Source of the DNA: Flammeovirga sp. SJP92
GTDB lineage: Bacteria > Bacteroidota > Bacteroidia > Cytophagales > Flammeovirgaceae
Reading direction: 5' to 3'
Assembly: GCF_001583495.1 (NCBI RefSeq)
Contig: NZ_LQAQ01000012.1
Coordinates: forward strand, 1 to 64,000
Length of the DNA stretch: 64,000 nucleotides
The position numbers and the translations under genes were made by a program. Positions 1 to 8,117 of the stretch are shown one piece after another (the first letter of the stretch is position 1; every line of letters begins with the position of its first letter). Under the pieces are notes generated by a model. The model worked only from the letters and a program-made list of their open reading frames with translations. It searched no databases and had not been told where the DNA came from.

Positions 1-45
1 ATTATCTTTTCCACTTAGACAGTCCGAACTACTGGGGTAACTATA

Positions 46-732
46 CTAAAAAGCAAATCCTTTTCCTAGTTCTAAAAGGAATTGTTGAATATCATCGATC
101 AATGCTTTTTCTAATTCCTGTTCTGTATAAGCAAAGTTTGTTGGAAGATTTAGAAACTCTAACACAGAAGGATTTTTAATGAAATTCTCAGGATTGAGTT
201 CTAAGTCTTTTGTATTTTCTTTCATTTCCGACTCTACTAACTCCTTTGATGGAGAGTGTAATAGCCGTTGATAATACTGAGTAGATATATTTCTATCTAA
301 TGTTCGGACTGACCAATTTTGGTTTAGACTCTCCTCCAAATAATACCATTTAGCTTTAGGATCAGTAACTCTCATAATTCTACGATTATGACTCCATGTC
401 AATTGGCTACACAGTGTGTAGCTTTTTTGTAAAGTTGATTCATCAGAAGAATAAGTAAGATAAAATTGTCTGAAGTTTTTAATACTGGCTATTGAAAAAC
501 CCTTCCCAAACTCCTCCGTTAACTGCTTCGATAATTCTTTTATTAAATAGCTACCATACTTTGCTTTCGCTTCTCCTTTTTGTTCTTCTTCTACAATGCG
601 TTTTCCAATAGACCAATAGGCTTCTACCATCGCAGAATTAACTACTGAGTGAACTTTATTTTTTGCAGAAGCTAAGATTTGCTTTATTTCTGAATAGAAA
701 TTATGCTGTTGAGATGGTATTTGATTTTCCAT
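46..732 (-). pseudogene. YhcG-type (DUF1016) nuclease, C-terminally truncated
   Basis: The 228-residue product matches the N-terminal winged-helix region of YhcG/DUF1016 proteins: 'AYWSIGKRIVEEEQ' near the start, a 'GKGFSIASIKNFRQFYL' helix and the 'LCSQLTWSHNRRIMRV' segment, followed by the linker that leads into the nuclease domain. The family normally continues past 'LLELGKGFAF' into a PD-(D/E)xK nuclease domain carrying the catalytic residues, giving roughly 330-380 residues. Here a TAG stop follows immediately and the downstream 45 bases do not continue the domain in any frame I could read. The gene is therefore probably broken by a deletion or an insertion whose other side lies outside the window. 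The start ATG is at 732. A second remnant of the same family lies at 19979-20223. Family assignment is firm; loss of nuclease activity is an inference. Confidence 0.8.
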
Positions 733-1118
733 ACTTTTTCATTCAATTATACACACAATCTAATCATTAAACAGCTATCATCAAAGAAAGAAAAAAGGAC
801 AAAAAGAAGATCTAAAAACGCTTTAAAAAAGCAATAAAACATTATTTTTTCATCTAGTTATAACTGGAATTGATGTCCCATAAATGTAAAGCATGCCCTA
901 ATAACTTGGTGATATTTTCCTCCAATACATTTTCCAAATCCTTTCAATGTGATGGCCTGGTATAAATTCAAATTTCAGAGTTCACACTACTGCATACTCT
1001 ATATTGTACTTACGTTACACTCTCTTTTATACTGATGAAAGTGTTTTTATAGTCAGTTATTGAATCGTTAATTTTAAGCACAATAGCTCTTCTTTTCAAG
1101 ATTCGTCTATGAAAGGTC
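733..1118. other. intergenic, no gene seen
   Basis: This 386-base AT-rich gap lies between the 5' end of the truncated yhcG gene and the 3' end of the DCC gene. I see no credible coding frame, tRNA fold or strong terminator. Confidence 0.5.
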
Positions 1119-1526
1119 TCAATCTAAAAATTTTTCTTTTAAGTCAGGGGTTAAAAGCATACAACTATCCTTCCTTCCAAACCATCTATAACGGTTCTTA
1201 GCGATATAATCATAAATATGATCTCTAATGAAAGGCGGAGTAATTAAAAATACAGCAGATAAATTTCTGGGAAAACCTAGTTTTAAAACAATGTTAAGAA
1301 CAGCAGTAGATTTTATATAGAATTTGTCCCCGACAGAATATACAATGGAATTATTAGGTTGAAAAGTTACAGATTTATTGTTGTGCAATAGCTGACTAGC
1401 GGTTTTTCCCTGTAGAGGAGCAAAGTAAAAGAGGTTCTTGCGATCATGCTTAATGATATATTGTATTGTAGAATCACAAAGGTTACAAACCCCGTCAAAT
1501 AAAATAATATGTTTTTTTTGATCCAT
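1119..1526 (-). CDS. DCC family (DUF393) thiol-disulfide oxidoreductase
   Basis: A 135-residue protein of the DCC/DUF393 family. It opens with 'IILFDGVCNLC', which holds the family's DxxCxxC signature (Asp11, Cys14, Cys17), followed by 'FYFAPLQGKTA', typical of the thioredoxin-like fold. The length is normal for the family. Proteins of this family are predicted to handle thiol-disulfide exchange; no substrate is known for this one. It is the last gene of a leftward operon: its ATG lies 6 nt after the stop of the outer-membrane protein gene. HTTM membrane proteins, one of which is encoded two genes upstream, are frequent neighbours or fusion partners of DCC proteins in bacteria. Family call is firm; role in modifying an exported cysteine peptide is speculative. 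Confidence 0.9.
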   Translation of the reverse strand: MDQKKHIILFDGVCNLCDSTIQYIIKHDRKNLFYFAPLQGKTASQLLHNNKSVTFQPNNSIVYSVGDKFYIKSTAVLNIVLKLGFPRNLSAVFLITPPFIRDHIYDYIAKNRYRWFGRKDSCMLLTPDLKEKFLD

Positions 1527-1532
1527 TTTACT

Positions 1533-4112
1533 TTACAATTTTATGGAAGTAGTTAAAAGTAAATAACCTAAATTGTTGTTCGTTGCAATTTGTGTCAACG
1601 TATTTCCAGATGAAATTGTATTGACATAATTGTAATTATTCAGCTTAAAAAGGGTGAGCAAAGATTGCCCAACCAATGAGAAGGATAATCGATCTGATAA
1701 GTCATATTTATAAGAAAAATGAAGATCTGGCACGTTGAATTCATCATCTTCAATACTATATTTTGTGAAAATAAAGTTCACATTCCAGATCGTTTTAGTT
1801 CCATGACCTCTAACAGAAAATGTATTGGTGATCACCGATTGTCTGTTGATCTCTTCATTATCTAACCAAAATATCATATGATTATAATTCAGTTCATTTG
1901 ACACTTCCTTGATGAAAAAACTTCGGGGCAAGAAGCTTATGTTGAGTGAAGGAACCCAAGCATCAGACCTGGAAGGGGTATTTACACTATTTACGGAGGT
2001 TGTATAATTGTTATAAGTGTAATCCAACTTACCGCCTAATTTAAGGAGATGATAGGATTTTCCGATATAGAAACCTTTTTGGTAGCCAGAACTTAGGGAA
2101 TGCGACTCTTTTTTATCAAATACTTGATTGGAGTAGTAAAAAACATTATTAGAAATAGAATCAAGTACATTCTGTAAAAAATCTTGTTCACGAGTGTACC
2201 TGTATATAATATGATTACTTTTGGATCGAGCAACATTGTTATTAAACCAACTCAATGACGCCTCATCTCTTGTCGCATATTGGTTCACATAGTCACTATT
2301 ATTGATGATAATTTGATTATAAGAACGCATCATCGTATCAAATAATACATGCAAATTATAAAAGCGATAATCACGGCCGGCACTGATACCTAAAGTGTTC
2401 TGCGTTTCAAAATTATAGGTAAGTGAATGATGCATTTTAAAAAAATTGCTATTCTTTGTTTTTTGAGTATGAATAAGCGTTGGTGTGGCTGAAAATGTAT
2501 AATCCAGTTTGTTTATACTTCCACTTAACGACAATGGAACATCCAAAATAGTGATATCTCGCTCTAAGCTTGTTGTGGTTGGTACATCATTATTAAAAGT
2601 CAAATGACCATTTTCAAGGTTTTTTGAAAGGTGTAGCCCCGTTTTAAGAGATGCTTTTTTGAATCTGAATTGCAGGTTAGCGAGAGTGGAAAAAAGTTGT
2701 TTTGAAGTCATCTCTTCTTGAGAAAGATCTGGAAAATTTATGTTCGTAAGAAGAGTAGTAAAATCACGGGTATTTCTCTCATTGAAATAATCAACATTGA
2801 GGTCAAAAGCAATGTTATCACTCAATAAGTGGGTAATTTTTAAAGCATTGGAAAGTGTAAAGTTCTTTGGCCTATTTTGGTTTAACTCTGTAAAAGTTGT
2901 CACCTCAGGTATGTACAATGTATTAAAACTTTTATTATCTCCCTGTTGATCTATAGTCATTGCACTCAATACATTTTGGAATACAGTTTTCTTAGAAAGT
3001 ATTCTACTATGATTTGCCGTCACTGAAATAAAATTTCCTTTATGTATGTTCTCCGTTTGTTTGTCCTGCGTCAACACATCTGCTACAAATGTGTTGACAT
3101 CTATTTTTCTTTCCGTTTGTATATTTCCATAGTAGAATACAACCCCTGTTTTACTATTAAGACCTTGCCAGCGAGTCGTTAAATTACTATTACTTACAAA
3201 GCTTTTAAAAGTGCGGGAATCGTCCATGAAAAATGGGCGTAATGTATTATTCAACGCACCCGTAGCATATTTTAAAACGGAAGAAGTTACATCTTTTTGT
3301 CCTAATTCCTTTTCCCCTACATTATTCGTATTTGTGGTTGCAAAAGCATTTAGCTTATCAGAAAAAAAGAACCCTTTTCCTTTTACAGCAAACTTTTCAG
3401 TATAGCCAATGCCTGCATCTATCTGTGCTTTAACAACTCCCTTAAACTCCTCTTTTGTGTCTATGTTGATCACAGGATCTTGTATACGCTTGAAGTCTAA
3501 AGTGAACTTATCTTTATAGTTATCGATAATTTGAACATTTTTCATTATCTCATAATTCAAATTATCCAATGCCACTTTATTTTGATTTATAAATACTTCT
3601 TTTCCATTAATTAAAACTTTGTTTATTTGTTTCCCTTGATATGAAATGGCACCTTCATCGCCGATTATTACTCCATCCGTTTTATTAAGCATTTCACGTA
3701 AAGTACTTTCTTTACTTAAATTCATATGTTCGGTATCCAAATTTAGTGTATCCGTTTCTTCTCGAAGCTCAACTACTACTTCTTTAAGTTCTGTTATACT
3801 TTCTTCTAAAGTAATTTCCACTGATTGTCCATTGAGTTGCAATGCCACTGTTTTTTCTTTAAAACCAATGGCAGTAACATTAATGGTGATTGTTTTCAAA
3901 TCAGAAGGAATTTTTAAAGAAAATTGGCCCTGTGCGTTACTGAAACCATAGGTTATTGGTTTTGACATATCCTCCTTAGGATAAGCAATAATATTGGCAA
4001 AAGGGACAACATCACCCGAAACACTTTTTATATCACCTGAAACACTTTTTTCTTGTCCAAATAGATTAAAAGAGTAAAAAATAAAAACAATAATACTATA
4101 CTGTTTCCACAT
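1533..4112 (-). CDS. TonB-receptor-like outer-membrane protein with carboxypeptidase-regulatory N-domain
   Basis: About 859 residues from the ATG at 4112, chosen because it begins a clean signal peptide (MWKQYSIIVFIFYSFNLFGQ); an ATG at 4160 would add 16 residues in front of it and overlap the HTTM gene more. The mature protein starts with a CarboxypepD_reg-like beta-sandwich ('VPFANIIAYPKEDMSKPITY', 'AIGFKEKTVAL'), then a plug-like region ('LREMLNKTDGVIIGDEGAIS', 'VLINGKEVFI'), then about 600 residues of alternating polar/aromatic strands expected of a beta-barrel. A TonB box is not obvious and the plug is short, so it resembles the outer-membrane beta-barrel proteins paired with GLPGLI proteins rather than SusC transporters. 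It overlaps the upstream HTTM gene by 17 nt and is followed 6 nt later by the DCC gene. Confidence 0.8.
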   Translation of the reverse strand: MWKQYSIIVFIFYSFNLFGQEKSVSGDIKSVSGDVVPFANIIAYPKEDMSKPITYGFSNAQGQFSLKIPSDLKTITINVTAIGFKEKTVALQLNGQSVEITLEESITELKEVVVELREETDTLNLDTEHMNLSKESTLREMLNKTDGVIIGDEGAISYQGKQINKVLINGKEVFINQNKVALDNLNYEIMKNVQIIDNYKDKFTLDFKRIQDPVINIDTKEEFKGVVKAQIDAGIGYTEKFAVKGKGFFFSDKLNAFATTNTNNVGEKELGQKDVTSSVLKYATGALNNTLRPFFMDDSRTFKSFVSNSNLTTRWQGLNSKTGVVFYYGNIQTERKIDVNTFVADVLTQDKQTENIHKGNFISVTANHSRILSKKTVFQNVLSAMTIDQQGDNKSFNTLYIPEVTTFTELNQNRPKNFTLSNALKITHLLSDNIAFDLNVDYFNERNTRDFTTLLTNINFPDLSQEEMTSKQLFSTLANLQFRFKKASLKTGLHLSKNLENGHLTFNNDVPTTTSLERDITILDVPLSLSGSINKLDYTFSATPTLIHTQKTKNSNFFKMHHSLTYNFETQNTLGISAGRDYRFYNLHVLFDTMMRSYNQIIINNSDYVNQYATRDEASLSWFNNNVARSKSNHIIYRYTREQDFLQNVLDSISNNVFYYSNQVFDKKESHSLSSGYQKGFYIGKSYHLLKLGGKLDYTYNNYTTSVNSVNTPSRSDAWVPSLNISFLPRSFFIKEVSNELNYNHMIFWLDNEEINRQSVITNTFSVRGHGTKTIWNVNFIFTKYSIEDDEFNVPDLHFSYKYDLSDRLSFSLVGQSLLTLFKLNNYNYVNTISSGNTLTQIATNNNLGYLLLTTSIKL

Positions 4113-4986
4113 GTTTTGCTTTTTCTTTAAGAGTACCATAAGCAGCAATATTCCATACAATCATGATAGCTGAAAAGGCATACAATTCCATCATAATGGC
4201 AATACTAACGTGCATTAATATTATAGCTGTAAGAGCATATTTCCTAGTTGGTTTTAAGAAGATCAACAAAGGATATAAAAACTCCAACAGTACTGTACCT
4301 ATCCCTACAAAAGTTAAAATTAAGGGCGAAATAGAAAAAAACGAATTATCTACAGAAGCAATCGCTTTCCAAACAGAATTGCCATTCCACCAACCAGGAT
4401 CCAACCCTTTGGATACTCCAGACAAACAATATGCAATCGCTAAATGAATTTGCAGTACACGTCTATAATTAAAATTTTCTTTGGATGCATATTTAAAAAT
4501 CTTCTCATCTATTGAATAGTACCTTCCAACAGGAAAAACGAAACAATAAAAAAGAGACATCGTGAGAAAATAATCATAGCCATAATTGAAAGGAGCAAAA
4601 CTTCTAAAAATAATAAGCTGAAGAAGCAATGCTAATAAAGCTGTATATCGGGTAAAAAATCCCGTCAATAAAGACAATAAAGCCAATATATAAATTGGAA
4701 CAGCCAATTTATAAAAAACAGCAGTAAGGTTATTTTCTTCTAAAAAAACGTAAAACACATGCAGATACTTAAAATAACCTGACTGTATATACATCAATTC
4801 TTGAGGAATAAGTGTGTTATACTGAGAAAAGAATAAATGCAAATCGGGAAATAATGAAGTAATTTCAATTATTGCCACGAGGCTAATAGCAACTCTATAA
4901 AAAACTAAAAATGGAATTATACTTTCTTTTACAGCAAATAGTTTTTCTAAGCTATTGTACAGGGAATTGACCTTCTTGAACAACAT
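4096..4986 (-). CDS. HTTM domain (vitamin K-dependent carboxylase-like) membrane protein
   Basis: A 296-residue polytopic membrane protein. Hydrophobic segments include those around 'VFYRVAISLVAIIEI', 'LAVPIYILALLSLLTGFF', 'LLALLLQLIIF', 'FLTMSLFYCFVFPVG' and two near the C-terminus. The motif 'HLAIAYCLSGVSKG' followed by 'PGWWNGNSVW' (about residues 176-206) is the hallmark of the HTTM domain, the membrane part shared with vitamin K-dependent gamma-glutamyl carboxylases. The lumenal extension of the animal enzymes is absent, as usual for bacterial HTTM proteins, so no carboxylase activity can be claimed. The start overlaps the end of the upstream 208-aa gene by 35 nt and the 3' end overlaps the outer-membrane protein gene, indicating translational coupling. 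Confidence 0.85.
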   Translation of the reverse strand: MLFKKVNSLYNSLEKLFAVKESIIPFLVFYRVAISLVAIIEITSLFPDLHLFFSQYNTLIPQELMYIQSGYFKYLHVFYVFLEENNLTAVFYKLAVPIYILALLSLLTGFFTRYTALLALLLQLIIFRSFAPFNYGYDYFLTMSLFYCFVFPVGRYYSIDEKIFKYASKENFNYRRVLQIHLAIAYCLSGVSKGLDPGWWNGNSVWKAIASVDNSFFSISPLILTFVGIGTVLLEFLYPLLIFLKPTRKYALTAIILMHVSIAIMMELYAFSAIMIVWNIAAYGTLKEKAKHVETV

Positions 4987-5578
4987 ATAATTGGGGTTTA
5001 ATTGTTTTTTTCTTTTGCCATATATCTTGCGGAACGAGCGTTAAAAGCTCAATTTTATAAGAATCACATTTAGGCATGTTTTTAACTTCATTTTTCCCGT
5101 ACCATTTTAAGACTTTTGCTACATAATCTTTTCTAAAATTATAATGCTCTCTCAATCGGATAGTTTTCGGATTCTCATCTTCGAAAGAGGTTGTATCTGA
5201 TTTTATTAACTTATCTGTATCAGCTACATAATTGGAGAAAAATGATGCAAACCCTTCTAATCTAGAAATACCATTAGAAGTAGAAAGGTTAAAGTACCTA
5301 TCCGTTTTCAATACATTATCAGTAGAATCTAAATAATAAGCTCTAAAATATTTTTCTGTTGAAGTATGGATTCCATAAAAACCATACCCTGTATTGATTC
5401 CAGTAATTACGTAATAAAAATCTGTATGTTGGTTCTGTTTTAATAAACTAATAACGGGTATATCTACACTTTTATCATGATAAAAAGATAGATAAGCATC
5501 AAAAGTTGCCCAAGATGCATGAAAAAAAATAAGTAATAAATGGCTGAAATAAAGTAAAATACGTATTTTCTTTTTCAT
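4952..5578 (-). CDS. membrane-anchored protein of the HTTM operon, unknown function
   Basis: A 208-residue protein with one N-terminal hydrophobic segment after a Lys-rich start (MKKKIRILLYFSHLLLIFFH), so probably an anchored periplasmic protein. A glycine/aromatic motif 'GINTGYGFYGIH' follows, then a soluble, mostly polar domain ending in 'QEGQFPVQ'. It is the first gene of the operon and overlaps the HTTM gene by 35 nt. In actinobacteria a small membrane-anchored protein (DUF5819) commonly precedes HTTM genes; this protein occupies the same position and has a similar build, but I cannot show homology by eye. Function unknown. Confidence 0.75.
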   Translation of the reverse strand: MKKKIRILLYFSHLLLIFFHASWATFDAYLSFYHDKSVDIPVISLLKQNQHTDFYYVITGINTGYGFYGIHTSTEKYFRAYYLDSTDNVLKTDRYFNLSTSNGISRLEGFASFFSNYVADTDKLIKSDTTSFEDENPKTIRLREHYNFRKDYVAKVLKWYGKNEVKNMPKCDSYKIELLTLVPQDIWQKKKTIKPQLYVVQEGQFPVQ

Positions 5579-6152
5579 TATTCAAAGTATATTATAAATT
5601 ATCTAAGCTTTCATCTCTATAAAAAAACCTTAATATTTAATTGACAATCACAACTTTAAGACATAAAAAGGTTAAGTATTATAAATTACACAGTGATATT
5701 AATCTCAGAATAATTCAAATCTATTATCTACCTTTAAATGCTACTATAAAGTATGATTATACCAATTACATAGTTCATCACCCTCGTTTGTATAAACCGA
5801 GGTAATGATATATCCACTATAAAAAGAGATTATTAAATGTGAAATACGATTATAAAAACACAAGATACTATTAGATAAAACTGAAAATAATTTGTAAAAG
5901 AAACTTAGACAAATCAAGTTCAAAATTATCAGCATCTTAACCAGGATACATCTAAACAATTGAAAATGAATAAAATAACCTCGACTTATTATCAAGTGAT
6001 GATAAAATTAATTAAAAAAACAACTGTCTAATATCTGAATAAGGTTACAATAACTTATGCTACTCAGAGTGAGAGTATAAAAATGTGTCGGCTTATATAA
6101 AAAGATGAAAAGTATATGTATGAAATTTATTATTCGTATTTATAGTATAAAA
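5579..6152. other. intergenic, no gene seen
   Basis: 574 bases, very AT-rich, between the GLPGLI gene and the HTTM operon. A leftward 83-codon frame (5744-5995) is present but is rich in Ile/Leu/Phe/Tyr as expected for random AT-rich DNA and has no family resemblance, so it is not called. The promoter of the HTTM operon should lie here, but I see no good TTG-N19-TAnnTTTG match. Confidence 0.4.
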
Positions 6153-6956
6153 TCAATTATTCTCTTTATAAGGCTTTTTATGATTATGTTCATAAAGTGA
6201 TCTTGCCAAATCTCCTTTCTTTATTAGTAAAATCGGTTCTTTGTCATAGTGTTTACCCTGTTCTTTCTCTCTTTCAAAGTGATCTAACTTACTAGAATAT
6301 AGAGTTTTAAAAGCTTCTTTTTCTTCTGTATACTCAATACTATGTAATTTTATTGTTCTAAAATAATCTTCTGCAAGAATTATTAACCCAGGTAATCCCT
6401 GATAAACTGAAGGGCCATTGGATATAGGAATATCTTTAGTATACCAAACAATAAGCATAGGGTAATTTTTGGCTTTACTTTTTGCTTTTTTACAATTCAA
6501 ACCATTTATTTTTTTTTCTTCATTAGTCAATTCCCACTCTATATTTCCTACTTCCCCTTCTGAAAAGAACGTTTGGTTCATAATCCATTCGTGTTTTAGT
6601 GTTTTTTGCAAAGGGGTTTTAAGCGTAAATAAAACGGTATCGACCAAAGATGCTCTAATTCTTGGATTTTCCCACCCTAAAGGTCTTACTTGTACTGTAG
6701 AGTCCAAAATGTATACAGAAGAATAATCTTCTAGATTAATATACAAACTATAATAGTCAGTAATACCTTTCATAAACTCATAGGTAGAAGCTTTTGATGG
6801 AGTGGAAACCATTTGATCTTCAGTCATTCTATATTGACTTATGGGAGAACTAGTATATGTTACTTTTACTACTTCATTTTTTTTTGATTGTCCCCAAACG
6901 GTTATTGTCGTGAAAAGTAAAAAGAAAGGAATGAGAGATCTTTTAAACTGTGTCAT
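6153..6956 (-). CDS. GLPGLI family exported protein
   Basis: A 267-residue protein with a signal peptide (residues 1-22, ending in 'TITVWGQ'). The literal family motif occurs in 'YQGLPGLIILAED' near residue 182, preceded by the expected 'MLIVWYTKDIPIS.GP' segment and followed by a 'RTIKLHSIEY' strand. This places it in the GLPGLI family (TIGR01200), a Bacteroidota-specific periplasmic family of unknown function, often encoded next to outer-membrane proteins with CarboxypepD_reg domains. Such an outer-membrane protein is encoded in this locus at 1533-4112. A TACTTTTG element at 6978-6985 on the same strand resembles a -7 box but lacks a correctly spaced TTG. Confidence 0.9.
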   Translation of the reverse strand: MTQFKRSLIPFFLLFTTITVWGQSKKNEVVKVTYTSSPISQYRMTEDQMVSTPSKASTYEFMKGITDYYSLYINLEDYSSVYILDSTVQVRPLGWENPRIRASLVDTVLFTLKTPLQKTLKHEWIMNQTFFSEGEVGNIEWELTNEEKKINGLNCKKAKSKAKNYPMLIVWYTKDIPISNGPSVYQGLPGLIILAEDYFRTIKLHSIEYTEEKEAFKTLYSSKLDHFEREKEQGKHYDKEPILLIKKGDLARSLYEHNHKKPYKENN

Positions 6957-7188
6957 TTGAGTTTAATATTTTTCAATAATCAAAAGTATAAGTAAAGACC
7001 CTCTATTTTACTTAAATAGAGTCTATTACGGTTTGTTTTGTAAAGAATTTTCGAGTTACGATAACCTTTAAAAATAGTATTAAAAAACACTTTTTGAGTA
7101 AAGCTAAGAACTTAGAAAGTTCTACTATTGCAAACTGTGATAAGGTCTGATATAAAATTAAATAAGAACAGAGGGTCTAGAATTTGAA

Positions 7189-7428
7189 TTAATACTTACT
7201 CAAGACATCTGTCATCAATTCAGGAGAGAGTGCATCTTCTGTCCAAGTATTATCACACTTACTGAAAGTGTTTTGTGTTTCCATTTTAGTCGAACACTTA
7301 CCAGCAGCCGCTAGCATAGCTTGAGTGTCTAACAATTCACCCATTGAATTGTTTTTTTGAACTGGAGTAAATGCAAAAGCCACGAATGTAAGGGCTATGC
7401 CTGTAGCTGAAAGAAATACTTTCTTCAT
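7189..7428 (-). CDS. small exported two-cysteine peptide precursor
   Basis: A 79-residue protein with a lysine-started hydrophobic leader (MKKVFLSATGIALTFVAFAF) and a short polar remainder containing exactly two cysteines (Cys45 and Cys58, spaced by 12), ending 'DVLSKY'. The segment 'GELLDTQAMLAAAGKC' resembles in layout, though not in exact sequence, the leader-end motif of NVEALA-type small exported peptides of Bacteroidales. The gene stands alone with about 230 nt separating it from the GLPGLI gene on the same strand and with a 689-nt gap upstream. Because it is the only small secreted thiol-bearing protein near a DCC thiol oxidoreductase and an HTTM enzyme, it is a candidate substrate of that operon; this is inference only. 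Coding status is supported by the clean signal sequence and ATG. Confidence 0.7.
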   Translation of the reverse strand: MKKVFLSATGIALTFVAFAFTPVQKNNSMGELLDTQAMLAAAGKCSTKMETQNTFSKCDNTWTEDALSPELMTDVLSKY

Positions 7429-8117
7429 AATTTTAGTTTTAAGGTGATTTACGATGTTATTATAGTTTAAATATTAATTGGCTAAAAGAAATTTAAGATT
7501 CTCTCAAAAAAAATTATTTAAATTAAAATTTAGTTAGTTTTTTAATTAGAATTTAGTCAGTTAGCTTTTTTATTTATTAAACTACAATGGTGCTATAGCG
7601 ATTCAATTTTAATATAAATTTTAATCAGTAAAAAATAGTTTAACATTATTTACAATTTAAAATAACTCACAAATTCCACAAAAATCACCTCTTATTTATG
7701 GTTGAATTTTATCACTTTTTCAATAAGTAGTTTCATAGCTCAAATACTTTTTAATACCCCGTTTTTTCACCTATACTTTGTTCCATTCTGAAGATTACAA
7801 ATATTACTTTTCATCATTTAAACGTGCCTTAAAATAGTATTTAATTTATTTTTGGGTTATTCTGATACTTCTAGGGGTAATTCTAATTGATCCTGTTTTA
7901 CCTTCAGTAAGTAGTTTAATATATACCTCTTTTTTCTTATACCTAATGTGCTAATTTCTTGCATTTTCAGATGAATTAATTGAATACTTACATCCGTAAT
8001 CTTCAAAATAATGTATGCTGTTTTGATTTTGTATATTAATTTTAAAATTACTTTCTATAAAACAGAAACAATACATTTTTAATCAACTTCCATTAAAATT
8101 TCACTTTCAAACAAGCA
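7429..8117. other. intergenic, divergent promoter region
   Basis: 689 bases between two divergently transcribed genes (peptide leftward, RecD2-like helicase rightward). Extremely A+T-rich. A loose tandem similarity (two copies of an AATTTAGTnAGTT core about 25 nt apart near 7528-7560) is present; I cannot assign it a function. No coding frame or RNA fold recognised. Confidence 0.4.

Noticed and set aside
20-311. 10-nt inverted match (CAGTCCGAAC at 20-29 and its complement at 302-311) as insertion-sequence ends
   Set aside because: Too short and the inner copy encodes conserved YhcG residues; more likely chance.
5744-5995. 83-codon leftward frame between the GLPGLI gene and the HTTM operon
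   Set aside because: Composition is Ile/Leu/Phe/Tyr/Ser as expected from random AT-rich sequence, no signal-peptide logic or family motif, and no operon spacing.
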